DNA of 64,000 bases from Vallitaleaceae bacterium 9-2 (GTDB lineage Bacteria > Bacillota > Clostridia > Lachnospirales > Vallitaleaceae), in the NCBI GenBank assembly GCA_038396585.1, contig CP121691.1:2108001-2172000 (forward strand). The letters are read 5' to 3'. Position 1 is the first letter of the stretch; every line of letters begins with the position of its first letter. Positions 1 through 8,255 of the stretch are shown piece after piece. The notes under the pieces are model-generated. The model was not told where the DNA came from. It saw nothing but the letters and a program-made list of their open reading frames with translations, and did no database searches. A program made the position numbers and the translations under genes.

Positions 1-112
1 GGTCACGTCGCTTTTGTACCCATCCCATCACAGTTACTTCTTGGTCAATATGACTTTCAGATACTTCGGTTAAATAGTGGCTTCTCTTTAATCCTTGCAT
101 TGATTCACTCAT
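1..112 (-). CDS. aspS: aspartyl-tRNA synthetase, N-terminal fragment
   Basis: Only the first 37 codons are in the window; the gene runs off the left edge. The visible start has GLKRSHY near residue 6 and ends in VMGWVQKRRD, the beginning of the OB-fold anticodon-binding domain typical of bacterial AspRS. The ATG at 112 follows an AGGAGG-like site at 118-126 and lies 2 bases after the hisS stop codon, so the two genes form one hisS-aspS operon as in many Firmicutes. It charges tRNA-Asp in the cytoplasm. Expression should depend on the upstream T-box. Identification rests on a short but characteristic segment. Confidence 0.88.
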   Translation of the reverse strand, partial: MSESMQGLKRSHYLTEVSESHIDQEVTVMGWVQKRRD

Positions 113-114
113 GC

Positions 115-1389
115 TTATTTTCCTCCTTGTTGACTATGAATATAGGAAGCTATCTCTTCCATTGATATATCGACTTGTTCACCATTTTTCATATTTTTTA
201 GGCTCACGGTGTTCGACGCGATTTCGTCCTCACCAATAATTAATGAATACTTGGCATTAATTTTATTTGCATATTTCATTTGGGCACGTACAGACTTTCC
301 AAGTAAGTCTGTTGCACAACGAATATGTTGTTCGCGTAGTTGATAGGTTAATGCCATCGCCTTATTTTTTGCTGCATCACCCATATAGCCAAGATATAGG
401 TCGATTTTCTCCTTAGGCTCGGGTTTCCCTTGAGTATTGGCAATCGTCAACAGCAAGCGTTCAATTCCTGCTCCAAACCCAATCGCTGGTGTTGGCGCTC
501 CGCCCATCTCTTCAATCAGATAATCATAACGACCTCCACCACACACAGTTGCTTGGGAGCCGATATCTTCAGAGATGAATTCAAATACAGTACGTGAATA
601 GTAATCAAGCCCCCGAACAATCCAAGGATCCACTTCATAAGCAATACCCATACTATCAAGCAAGGCTTGAACACCTTCAAAGTGCTCACGATCCGCATCA
701 TCCAGGTGATGAATCATTAGCGGCGCCTCTTGCATGATGGTCTGGCAAGTTTCATTTTTACAATCTAACACACGTAAGGGATTCTTATACATACGCTCTT
801 GGCATGTTGGGCACAATTCATTTTTATGCGCCTCTAAAAAATCCATTAATAATCCATTATAACGCTTACGTGAAACCTGATTTCCCAAACTGTTAATATG
901 TAATTTAACACTAGGTATGTTCAGGCGTTTTAACATCTGATAGCCTAAGCTAATAATCTCTGCATCTGCCGAAGGGTCCTCTGCCCCAAATAGTTCTACA
1001 CCAAATTGGTGGAATTGACGAAATCGTCCTGCCTGAGGCTTTTCATAACGAAAGTTAGGACTGATGTAGTAAAACTTACTTGGCTGAACGTCTGCATACA
1101 GCTTACGTTCAAGATAAGCGCGCACAACACCTGCTGTTCCTTCCGGTTTTAAGGCAAACTCACGTTGCTCTTTTGACTTGTCAAAAAATGTATACATTTC
1201 TTTTTGTACGATATCCGTTGTCTCTCCAACCCCTCGTTGAAACAGTTCTAAACGTTCAAAAATCGGTGTACGTATTTCGCTAAATCCATAATCATCACAT
1301 AAGCATCGCATTTGATGTTCAAGGTCCAACAATTGGTCCATATAGTCTCCATAAAAGTCATTGGTTCCTCGAGGTGCTTTAATATTCAT
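115..1389 (-). CDS. hisS: histidyl-tRNA synthetase
   Basis: Class II synthetase of 424 residues that charges tRNA-His. Seen: N-terminal APRGTNDF, motif 2 region with YEKPQAGRFRQFHQ, the histidine-binding GLDYYSRTVFEF stretch, motif 3 with GFGAGIERLL, and a C-terminal anticodon-binding domain from about residue 330. The open frame extends 16 codons upstream to 1437, but that part lies over the T-box terminator. The ATG at 1389 has an AAAGGAG site 6 bases upstream and gives the family-typical N-terminus, so I use it. First gene of the hisS-aspS operon; aspS starts 2 bases after its stop. Confidence 0.97.
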   Translation of the reverse strand: MNIKAPRGTNDFYGDYMDQLLDLEHQMRCLCDDYGFSEIRTPIFERLELFQRGVGETTDIVQKEMYTFFDKSKEQREFALKPEGTAGVVRAYLERKLYADVQPSKFYYISPNFRYEKPQAGRFRQFHQFGVELFGAEDPSADAEIISLGYQMLKRLNIPSVKLHINSLGNQVSRKRYNGLLMDFLEAHKNELCPTCQERMYKNPLRVLDCKNETCQTIMQEAPLMIHHLDDADREHFEGVQALLDSMGIAYEVDPWIVRGLDYYSRTVFEFISEDIGSQATVCGGGRYDYLIEEMGGAPTPAIGFGAGIERLLLTIANTQGKPEPKEKIDLYLGYMGDAAKNKAMALTYQLREQHIRCATDLLGKSVRAQMKYANKINAKYSLIIGEDEIASNTVSLKNMKNGEQVDISMEEIASYIHSQQGGK

Positions 1390-1420
1390 AGTAACTCCTT
1401 TCCAAATAGAACATAAAAAA

Positions 1421-1690
1421 AGCCTCTTCCCTATCAATCTATATTGATAAAAAGGGACGAGACATTACCCGCGGTGCCACCCTAATTGAAGCACATCCAT
1501 GCTTCCGGCTTAAAGTCTTGTAACGTAGACAATACGTCTTTACTTACTAAATCCTATGATGAATCATCATGTATCTTTTAGTAAAGCACTCCTAAGGGTC
1601 TTTCAATAAGCAATCAACAAAAGGCTTGCAGCTAAAACCTTTCTCTCTGGTGATGACTTCGCACTTATTTACTCGCTTATTCAACGCTTT
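1421..1690 (-). promoter_or_regulatory. T-box riboswitch leader of hisS-aspS
   Basis: The minus strand carries the hallmark T-box sequence AGGGTGGCACCGCGGGT at 1467-1483, followed by GTCTCGTCCC and a terminator hairpin (about 1421-1463; core TATCAAT/ATTGATA) ending in a T run at 1414-1420. Upstream, AGTAAA (1668-1673) pairs with TTTACT (1580-1585) to close a Stem I-like region that includes AGAGAG. By position relative to the well-known glyQS leader (GAAA before the specifier), the specifier reads GAC at 1598-1600, an Asp codon. Uncharged tRNA-Asp would stabilise the antiterminator. The T-box is certain; the specifier is my inference. Confidence 0.93.
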
Positions 1691-1717
1691 GTTAATTTGT
1701 GTTTATAACTTTACTCT

Positions 1718-1746
1718 ATTGTAGTGACTCTTCTACTGTTTGTCAA
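1718..1746 (-). promoter_or_regulatory. sigma-A promoter of T-box/hisS-aspS
   Basis: Minus strand TTGACA (1741-1746), a 17-base spacer, and TACAAT (1718-1723). It sits just upstream of the T-box Stem I, as expected for the leader transcript. Confidence 0.85.
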
Positions 1747-1765
1747 GTATTTTCAAGATAAAAGG

Positions 1766-2680
1766 CTAATCAATAATAATTCGAACGACAATACCAAGTA
1801 AAATTGTCAAAAAATACGCAACCGATATGAGCACAAAGTTTTTGACCGCACATACAAACGTCTTACTTTTTTCTTGAAGTGCTTTAAACGCATCGACATT
1901 TTTCTTCACCGGATATAGCGTCAAAAGAACAAGAAGTGTAATAATCGGAAGCACTTCAATTACCACACCTACGATAATCCATAGATACGATAAATAGGCT
2001 AGTACCTCAAATAAAACCACTGCATTATCTTTGCCTATATAGTAAGGTAGTGTATGCCGTTTATTTTTTATATCCTCCGCTAAATCGCAGGTATTATTTG
2101 CTAACATAATATTGGCAATGCCTAGAATCAATGGCAACGAAACCAATCCAATGATAAGAAACTCAATAATATGAATATTAATATAAATATGTTGGTCGGC
2201 ATAGCTAAAAATAAAAAATCCAAGTTCATAGATTTGAATATATACGGTTACAAAAAAGATCAACATTCCCATAAAAAAGCCGGAAAAAGCTTCTCCAAAT
2301 GGTGTTTGAGAAATCGGCAAAGGCCCATAAGAATATAGCGCACCCACTAAAAACGCAATGCCACCAATCAAAAGCACAACAATATCTGTTAAATACACCA
2401 GCCATAATCCGGTTACCATACTTACGCTCAACAAGACACCGATAACTGTTTTCGCTTGTTTAACAGACACGCCATACTCAAGTACTTTTAAATCCATAAG
2501 ATTATTTATCGCGGTTGTCGCCATATCAAGGCACAATAGACTGATAAAAAAGACACCAATAATCATCGGATCAAACTCTTGATATCGATATGAAGTAAAT
2601 GCGATTCCTGTCAAAAAAGGAATAACACTAGCTACTTTCGTCTGTATTTCAACAAGCTGAAAAAAAGCTTCTCTTTTCAT
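1766..2680 (-). CDS. UbiA-family 1,4-dihydroxy-2-naphthoate prenyltransferase (MenA/DmkA-like)
   Basis: Polytopic membrane enzyme of 304 residues with about eight or nine hydrophobic segments. It should attach a polyprenyl chain to a naphthoate head group to make (demethyl)menaquinone. The second Asp-rich motif is clear near residue 200 (DLAEDIKNKRHTLP). The first reads NNLMDLKVLE near residue 60, so the usual N-D-x-x-D begins N-N. An AAGGAG site precedes the ATG, which lies 4 bases after the response regulator stop. It is the last gene of the EET-like cluster, the role of DmkA in Listeria. Substrate is inferred from family and neighbours (polyprenyl synthase, Ndh2). Confidence 0.85.
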   Translation of the reverse strand: MKREAFFQLVEIQTKVASVIPFLTGIAFTSYRYQEFDPMIIGVFFISLLCLDMATTAINNLMDLKVLEYGVSVKQAKTVIGVLLSVSMVTGLWLVYLTDIVVLLIGGIAFLVGALYSYGPLPISQTPFGEAFSGFFMGMLIFFVTVYIQIYELGFFIFSYADQHIYINIHIIEFLIIGLVSLPLILGIANIMLANNTCDLAEDIKNKRHTLPYYIGKDNAVVLFEVLAYLSYLWIIVGVVIEVLPIITLLVLLTLYPVKKNVDAFKALQEKSKTFVCAVKNFVLISVAYFLTILLGIVVRIIID

Positions 2681-2684
2681 GTAT

Positions 2685-3392
2685 TTAACTCCTTAACTTA
2701 TAATAATTTTGAGGGCGTCCCACGCTCCCATAATTTGGCTCGACAATCAGTCGGTTTTCCTGCTCCATTTGGTCAAGATAACGCCTTGCTGTAATACGTG
2801 ATACCCCTAATTCTTTACCTATCATATGTGCAGTAAAAAATTCATCCGGATTCTCTTGTAAAAACTTCAAAATCCCCTGATACGTTTTATTGGTTTCACG
2901 ACTCGAATGTGACCCATTCAAACCGCCTGTCTTCTCTTCATCTTTTGTCTCAAAAAGTTCATCAAGGCTTTCTTGGTCAAAAGTCTCTGAAGTAGTCAAT
3001 CGCATCTTCATTTCACGAAAACGTAATAACGCTTCTTCTAAACGTTCAAATCGAAAGGGCTTGAGCAAATAGTCAAACGCACCGTAACGCCATGTCTCTT
3101 CTATGGTTTCTGTTGAATTATCTGCTGTTATACATATTACATCTGATTGAATTTGATGTTTACGAATCCATCGCAGCAACTCTGTCCCTTGTTCATTTGG
3201 GAAAAAAATATCTAATAGAATAAGATCCGGTTCATGGATTTTCAAAAATTCTTTTGTATCTCTAAGGTTTCCAAAAGAACCTATTAACTCATAACCACTA
3301 ATTTTTTCAATAAACCCTTCATTAATTTTTCGAACCATTGGATCATCTTCCACAACAATAATTGATAATAACTTATTTTGGGATTTTGACAT
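2685..3392 (-). CDS. CitB/DcuR-type response regulator
   Basis: Response regulator of 235 residues. The N-terminal receiver has VVEDD for the acid pocket, the phospho-acceptor in LILLDIFFP (near residue 60) and the conserved Lys in LLKPFRF. A linker (about 130-170) leads to a C-terminal helix-turn-helix with MIGKELGVSRITARRYLDQM, typical of the CitB family paired with CitA/DcuS kinases. The frame can start at TTG 3401, but ATG 3392 lies 9 bases after AAGGAG and is preferred. The start lies inside the 3' end of the kinase gene, indicating translational coupling. It probably controls the surrounding electron-transfer genes; the target sites are not established. Confidence 0.9.
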   Translation of the reverse strand: MSKSQNKLLSIIVVEDDPMVRKINEGFIEKISGYELIGSFGNLRDTKEFLKIHEPDLILLDIFFPNEQGTELLRWIRKHQIQSDVICITADNSTETIEETWRYGAFDYLLKPFRFERLEEALLRFREMKMRLTTSETFDQESLDELFETKDEEKTGGLNGSHSSRETNKTYQGILKFLQENPDEFFTAHMIGKELGVSRITARRYLDQMEQENRLIVEPNYGSVGRPQNYYKLRS

Positions 3393-4971
3393 ACCAGGCA
3401 ACTCCTTCCTGATTTTCTAAATTGTTTGCATATATCTCCCCGCCAAATTGTGTAATTTCTTGATGTATAATATACAAACCTTGTCCATTTTTTGCATTTT
3501 TATTGTTTTTTGTCGTAAATCCTTTTTGAAACATTTTCATCTGAATATCTTTTGGTATTGCAGGACCATTGTTAATAATCTGAAGTTCAAACACCTCTTG
3601 ATCAGAATGAATAAAAAGTTCGACACAGCCTTCCTCTGTCATTGTTGGCTGCATAAGTGCATCATATGTATTATCTAATAAGTTCCCAATAATAGAACAT
3701 ACAATCTCTTCGGATAAATATCCTGGCAACCCCGTAAACTTTGATCCTTTATCCAATGCAAACTCAATCTTATTCTCAACAAATTTATTATATTTTGCCA
3801 AAATAATTCCTGCAACTTTTTTATTCTGAATGTGCTGAATCAAAATATGCTGCAGTTCCTTTGAACGCACCGATAGCATATCAATATAATCTAAAGCTTC
3901 TTCATAGTTTTCCAACTGTATCAACCCACCCAAAGTATGCAGTTTATTTAAAAACTCATGATTTTGCGCACGTAGTGAATCAATAATATCCTTGTAGTCC
4001 GTTATCTCATAGGCCAGCTCCATTGCTTGATTCATCTGATCAATACTTGATACCACACCAAACACTTCTTTGTTAGGGTTATACATCAAGCAGCTGTTAA
4101 TAATTACATGGACACCTTGATTAATAAAAAACTGTTCATTATATTGATTGTTTTTTTCTTGCAAAACCTCGTCAAAAATCAACGCTAATTTTTCGTTGTA
4201 TTTTCCTATGGGTTGTCCTTCAACACCTTTAGGCAATTCCAACAGCTTCGCCGCCGCATTATTATAAAAAAGAATAATCCCATTTTTATCAATCGAAATA
4301 AGGCATTTTTCTATACTATTAAAGATAAGCTCTCGCTCGCTAATTAACATTGCAATTTCCGAAGGTTCTAAGTTAAACATGGATTTTTTTATATTCATCG
4401 AAAGCAAAACTGCGGAAATAATACTAACAAAAATACTGACCACAAGGGCAATCTCTAGGTTCCTTCGATTGACACGAATCTCTTGTTGAACAGTATCCGT
4501 AAGCAGTCCCACAAGCACTGCCCCTACCTGTTCACCTTCATGAAAAATAGGAGCAAATCCACGGATAGCTGATATAAGTTCATTGCGATCTGCACTAACA
4601 TAGGTTTTTCCATAGTGTAGCACATCTTCTTCTCCGCCATTTTTATAGACTTTTCCGACACCACTTTCATAAGGATAAGAATATTGAATACCTTCCATGT
4701 CCATGACAATGATATACTGATATTCTGTACGCTGTCGTATTTGCTCAACATATTGATTGATTATAGGATAGTCTACTTCGTTATATAGACCTTCTTGAAT
4801 CACTTCCATTCCAGCAATCGTATTGGCAAAATCCAATGCTGAAATCCCCATCTGATCTTCCATATTTGTATTGGTTTGATCAGAAAAGACAATATATAAA
4901 ACACTAATAACACCAACCATAAGCATAACCATAAGCAACATGATTTTAATATGCAGCTTCATTGCTTTCAT
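3373..4971 (-). CDS. CitA/DcuS-type sensor histidine kinase
   Basis: Membrane kinase of 532 residues. Seen: TM1 about 8-28, an extracytoplasmic sensor domain about 30-170, TM2 about 172-193, a PAS domain about 210-310, the SpoB-type phospho-acceptor helix with NHEFLNKLHTLGG near residue 340, and an ATPase domain with NLLDNTYDAL and GQGLYII. DcuS/CitA family members sense small carboxylates or related ligands outside the cell. Here the ATG overlaps the stop of the FMN-binding lipoprotein gene (ATGA), so the two are probably co-translated. The ligand is unknown; context suggests electron-acceptor or quinone/flavin state. GAGGTGG serves as ribosome binding site. Confidence 0.92.
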   Translation of the reverse strand: MKAMKLHIKIMLLMVMLMVGVISVLYIVFSDQTNTNMEDQMGISALDFANTIAGMEVIQEGLYNEVDYPIINQYVEQIRQRTEYQYIIVMDMEGIQYSYPYESGVGKVYKNGGEEDVLHYGKTYVSADRNELISAIRGFAPIFHEGEQVGAVLVGLLTDTVQQEIRVNRRNLEIALVVSIFVSIISAVLLSMNIKKSMFNLEPSEIAMLISERELIFNSIEKCLISIDKNGIILFYNNAAAKLLELPKGVEGQPIGKYNEKLALIFDEVLQEKNNQYNEQFFINQGVHVIINSCLMYNPNKEVFGVVSSIDQMNQAMELAYEITDYKDIIDSLRAQNHEFLNKLHTLGGLIQLENYEEALDYIDMLSVRSKELQHILIQHIQNKKVAGIILAKYNKFVENKIEFALDKGSKFTGLPGYLSEEIVCSIIGNLLDNTYDALMQPTMTEEGCVELFIHSDQEVFELQIINNGPAIPKDIQMKMFQKGFTTKNNKNAKNGQGLYIIHQEITQFGGEIYANNLENQEGVAWYVKIPK

Positions 4972-5324
4972 TGTTCCACCTCACTGGCTTCATGACTTTT
5001 AATGGCAGTTTCAACGGCTTGCAACAAACTCTCACTTGTATATGTTGCACCTGATATCACATCAACATCAACACTATTATTTTTTATGATGATCGGTGGC
5101 AATTCATCAAAAACAATCTTTGCCAATATCTCAGGTTCATTATGCTCTAGAATAGAAATATCATATATTTTTCCATTTTTAACTTCTACTTCTACTTTGA
5201 TAATACTATAGTATCCTTCCGATTCACCATAATATATGCCATCTTCGTAGACCTTACCTTCATCACATCCGGTAAAGCTATATGTCATCAATAAAATCAT
5301 CACCAGCAATAACCCTTTTTTCAT
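4968..5324 (-). CDS. small FMN-binding-domain lipoprotein
   Basis: Protein of 118 residues with a lipoprotein signal: hydrophobic 4-16 and lipobox SFTGC with Cys20. The rest is a single FMN_bind domain (NqrC/RnfG/PplA type) ending in DVISGATYTSES. The D-x-x-S-G-A-T motif predicts covalent FMN on Thr94, installed by an ApbE flavin transferase that is not in the window. It should sit on the outer face of the membrane and shuttle electrons. It overlaps the sensor kinase gene by 4 bases, so it may also serve as an accessory sensor; that is inference. Confidence 0.85.
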   Translation of the reverse strand: MKKGLLLVMILLMTYSFTGCDEGKVYEDGIYYGESEGYYSIIKVEVEVKNGKIYDISILEHNEPEILAKIVFDELPPIIIKNNSVDVDVISGATYTSESLLQAVETAIKSHEASEVEQ

Positions 5325-5335
5325 AGAACCATCCT

Positions 5336-6304
5336 TTACTTTTCTCGATGGATTAAATTTGCAGTCAAATCAATCAGTGCTTGTTTTCCCGGCGCCTCCG
5401 GCAATTTTTCAATAAGTGCCAGCGCTCTTTTATTGTAGCGCAGCGCAAGCTCCCGGGTTTTTTCAACGCCACCAAGATTTTTGATAAGTTCAAAAATACG
5501 TTCTTTGTTCTTACTTATGCCATCTGAGTGTTCTAAAAGGTCTTTTAACTCTTGCCGTTCGGGTGTTTTTTCTCCTTGCATCGCAAACAACACAGGAATA
5601 TTATAGTAACCTTTAAGCATATCTTTTTCCAAATCTTTGCCGACTTCTATAACGCTACCTTCATAGTCCAGCAAGTCATCTACAAGTTGGAATACCATAC
5701 CAATCTCATGACCAATACGCGCAAGCAATTTCACCGTATCTTCCGGTGCCTTGGCATAGTACGCGCCTGAACTTAGGCTGATGGAAAAAAGTGTTGCGGT
5801 TTTTCGTGATACGATACGTAAGTAATTAAGTGGATTAACATGCACATTAAAACGATGCTTATGCTGTTTCATCTCACCGATACATATCTGATTCATTGCC
5901 TTTGCGATTTCAACCAACAATTCTTTTTTAATATCTAACTGGGAAAGCATAATAAAACAACGACTTAAAATAAAGTCTCCCATATAGATTGCATATTCTT
6001 TTGAATATCTTGACTGAATCGACTCTTGGCCCCGCCGTAGCTTTGACTCATCAATAACATCATCATGAATCAGCGTCGCCACATGAAGGGATTCTACTGC
6101 TGCTGCCAAACGAATTAAATTGTGTTCTTGCTTTTTAGTCGTTTTCTTTCCAAAACTGGCACCAATAAGCAAAAAACGCGGACGCAATAATTTCCCCGTT
6201 GTCTCCTTTACATAGTTAAGAGAACCATTAAGATAATGGTCCCCTGTAACTAATTCTTTATGCATGATTGTTTTTACTTGTTCTAATTGTTCGTTAATTC
6301 CCAT
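5336..6304 (-). CDS. polyprenyl diphosphate synthase (DmkB/HepT-like)
   Basis: Trans-isoprenyl diphosphate synthase of 322 residues, the usual length. First Asp-rich motif in LIHDDVIDES (about residue 80, DDxxD), second in QLVDDLLDYEG (about 210), plus LRPRFLL near the N-terminus for substrate binding. It makes the long isoprenoid chain used by the UbiA-type enzyme of this cluster. It lies between ndh2 (30 bases away) and the FMN lipoprotein gene (11 bases away), so it is in the same transcription unit. Chain length cannot be read reliably. Confidence 0.9.
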   Translation of the reverse strand: MGINEQLEQVKTIMHKELVTGDHYLNGSLNYVKETTGKLLRPRFLLIGASFGKKTTKKQEHNLIRLAAAVESLHVATLIHDDVIDESKLRRGQESIQSRYSKEYAIYMGDFILSRCFIMLSQLDIKKELLVEIAKAMNQICIGEMKQHKHRFNVHVNPLNYLRIVSRKTATLFSISLSSGAYYAKAPEDTVKLLARIGHEIGMVFQLVDDLLDYEGSVIEVGKDLEKDMLKGYYNIPVLFAMQGEKTPERQELKDLLEHSDGISKNKERIFELIKNLGGVEKTRELALRYNKRALALIEKLPEAPGKQALIDLTANLIHREK

Positions 6305-6334
6305 GATTTTTCCCCAGACTAATTCGAATTATGT

Positions 6335-8176
6335 TTAATCAGTAAATAAATACCACTTTTTAACAAACCCTATACGTTTCCATTGTTTTTTCAAGAATGG
6401 AAGCACATAATAATCTAAGCCAAATGTTGATCCGGAACCACCAATTGTAGCCACTCCGGCAATCATATACCAAAGCATCTCGTTTGGAGCCATTCCAGAA
6501 GCCCAAATCATCATTCCCATTGCAATAGAAACAATCGATGCTAATGCGCTAAATAAACCACCAAGTAAACAAAGTCCGACAATAATTTCTCCAATAACCA
6601 TTCCTGTTTGGAAGATAGATGCCAATGCTGTATATCCACCATCTGGTGTGTAGAACATTAAGTCCATCGACCAGTCAACCATATTGGTAATAAATTCTGG
6701 AACCGGTAATGCCGTAACTGCCTCTGCACCTTCTTCAACCCATTCACTTGCTGCCGCTGTCGCATCAGCCACTGGCGCCGCAGGGATTAAGAAAATATCT
6801 GTTGGGTCTTTAATGACTTGTCCTATTTTTGCAAGACCTTCCATTAACCACTTAAATCCTAAGAACATACGTAAAGGTACAAGCCAGAAATTAGGTGATC
6901 GCTTCGCAAAATAACCACCAACAAAGCTTCGTCGATCTTCTACATGGAAAATCTCATGCATCAAATATGTCCATACTTTGTTAAAGCCTGCAACTTGTAT
7001 AAAATAAATCATATTGATAAAATGCTTGATAAACATCGCAATAAATCCAGAGAAGCAAAACTCTGTCTTATCGGTTCCGACTTGTGCAACACCATAGCGT
7101 CCACCAATACATACCATAGCACCGTGGAAAGCAGGCTTGTATTCTTTTAACTCCGTTTTTTTAACAGATGCTTCAATATTGTGTGCTACTGTTGATGCTG
7201 AATGTTCTGCATTTTCAACCATTTGAGGCACAGGACGGTCTTCTCCTTCAGGAATGTAGAAAATGTTATCTCCAACAACAAAAACGTCTTCTTGACCTTT
7301 TGCACGTAAATATTGATCTGTCTGTACACGGTTACGCCCAACTTTTTCAATATCATCAAGGCTTCCCATTAAGTCACTACCTTCAACACCTGCCGCCCAA
7401 ATAACGGTATGTGTTTCGATAGTTCCTTTTCCTTCAATCGTTACGAAGTTCTCTTTAACCTCAGTTATGTTTGAACTTGTTAATACTTCAACACCAAGTT
7501 TATGAAGACGTTTTACCGTCTTATTAATCAATTTATCTTTAAACGTTGGGAGTACTTTTGGTACCATATCCACAACATAAATCTTCACTTCTTCAGGATC
7601 AATAGAGAATCTATGACACAAACTCGTCTTCCATTCCGCTAATTCTCCAACCATCTCTATCCCAGTAAATCCACTTCCGATAACCATGAACGTTAATAGA
7701 TTACGACGACGGACAGGATCTGTTTCTACACTTGCTTCACCCATAATCTCAATGATGTGGCTTTTAATTCTTATTGCATCTTCATATGACCATAGTGTCA
7801 AAGCATGTTCTTTGGCTCCATCACAGTTATAAAATGTTGGTTTTGAACCTGTACCTAACACGAGGTAATCATATGTATAATCTTTTACTTTTCCTTGCAG
7901 TTTTTTTGCATTAAAGTCGATGTTTGAAATTTCATCTAAGACAATATCAACTTTTCTTCCTGCAAAAACTTTTTCTAAGTCAATACGTATAGCTTCTTCT
8001 GGAACACGTCCAGCAGCAACTTCATGTAATTCTGTTAACATCGTATGATACGAGTTTTTGTCAATTAATGTAATGCGAATATTTTCGTCTTTTTTGAATT
8101 TACGAGCCATCTTTTTCGCAGTTAAAATACCGCCATATCCGGCACCCAAAACAACTATATTTTTTTCTTTGCTCAT
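6335..8176 (-). CDS. ndh2: type II NADH:quinone oxidoreductase with C-terminal membrane domain (EET Ndh2-like)
   Basis: Protein of 613 residues. Residues 1-400 form a pyridine nucleotide-disulfide oxidoreductase with FAD-binding GAGYGG (about 12-17) and the NADH-binding GSGFTGIE (about 167-174). Residues about 430-610 add a hydrophobic domain with about four membrane segments (DoxX-like). Ordinary NDH-2 enzymes are about 400 residues and lack this tail; Ndh2 of the Listeria EET locus is of similar length with a membrane tail. It should oxidise NADH and reduce the quinone made by the neighbouring enzymes. AAGGAG precedes ATG 8176. Two hairpins separate it from the upstream lipoprotein gene. 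Confidence 0.9.
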   Translation of the reverse strand: MSKEKNIVVLGAGYGGILTAKKMARKFKKDENIRITLIDKNSYHTMLTELHEVAAGRVPEEAIRIDLEKVFAGRKVDIVLDEISNIDFNAKKLQGKVKDYTYDYLVLGTGSKPTFYNCDGAKEHALTLWSYEDAIRIKSHIIEIMGEASVETDPVRRRNLLTFMVIGSGFTGIEMVGELAEWKTSLCHRFSIDPEEVKIYVVDMVPKVLPTFKDKLINKTVKRLHKLGVEVLTSSNITEVKENFVTIEGKGTIETHTVIWAAGVEGSDLMGSLDDIEKVGRNRVQTDQYLRAKGQEDVFVVGDNIFYIPEGEDRPVPQMVENAEHSASTVAHNIEASVKKTELKEYKPAFHGAMVCIGGRYGVAQVGTDKTEFCFSGFIAMFIKHFINMIYFIQVAGFNKVWTYLMHEIFHVEDRRSFVGGYFAKRSPNFWLVPLRMFLGFKWLMEGLAKIGQVIKDPTDIFLIPAAPVADATAAASEWVEEGAEAVTALPVPEFITNMVDWSMDLMFYTPDGGYTALASIFQTGMVIGEIIVGLCLLGGLFSALASIVSIAMGMMIWASGMAPNEMLWYMIAGVATIGGSGSTFGLDYYVLPFLKKQWKRIGFVKKWYLFTD

Positions 8177-8200
8177 GATATCGCTCCTTATTATTAGAAA

Positions 8201-8252
8201 GGCATCACCTTAAGATGATGCCCTTCAAAAATTCTAAAACCTTACGTTTTAG
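8201..8252 (-). terminator. two hairpins between the PplA-like gene and ndh2
   Basis: Minus strand CTAAAAC-GTAAG-GTTTTAG (8234-8252) is followed by a short T-rich stretch. A second hairpin, GGCATCA with loop and TGATGCC (8201-8222), is followed by only three T. Both lie just after the lipoprotein stop. They look like partial terminators or mRNA 3'-end stabilisers that would give more lipoprotein than ndh2 transcript. Strength is a guess. Confidence 0.6.
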
Positions 8253-8255
8253 CTA

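Noticed and set aside
3393-3401. TTG start three codons upstream for the response regulator
   Set aside because: It sits only about 1 base from AAGGAG; the ATG at 3392 has proper spacing.
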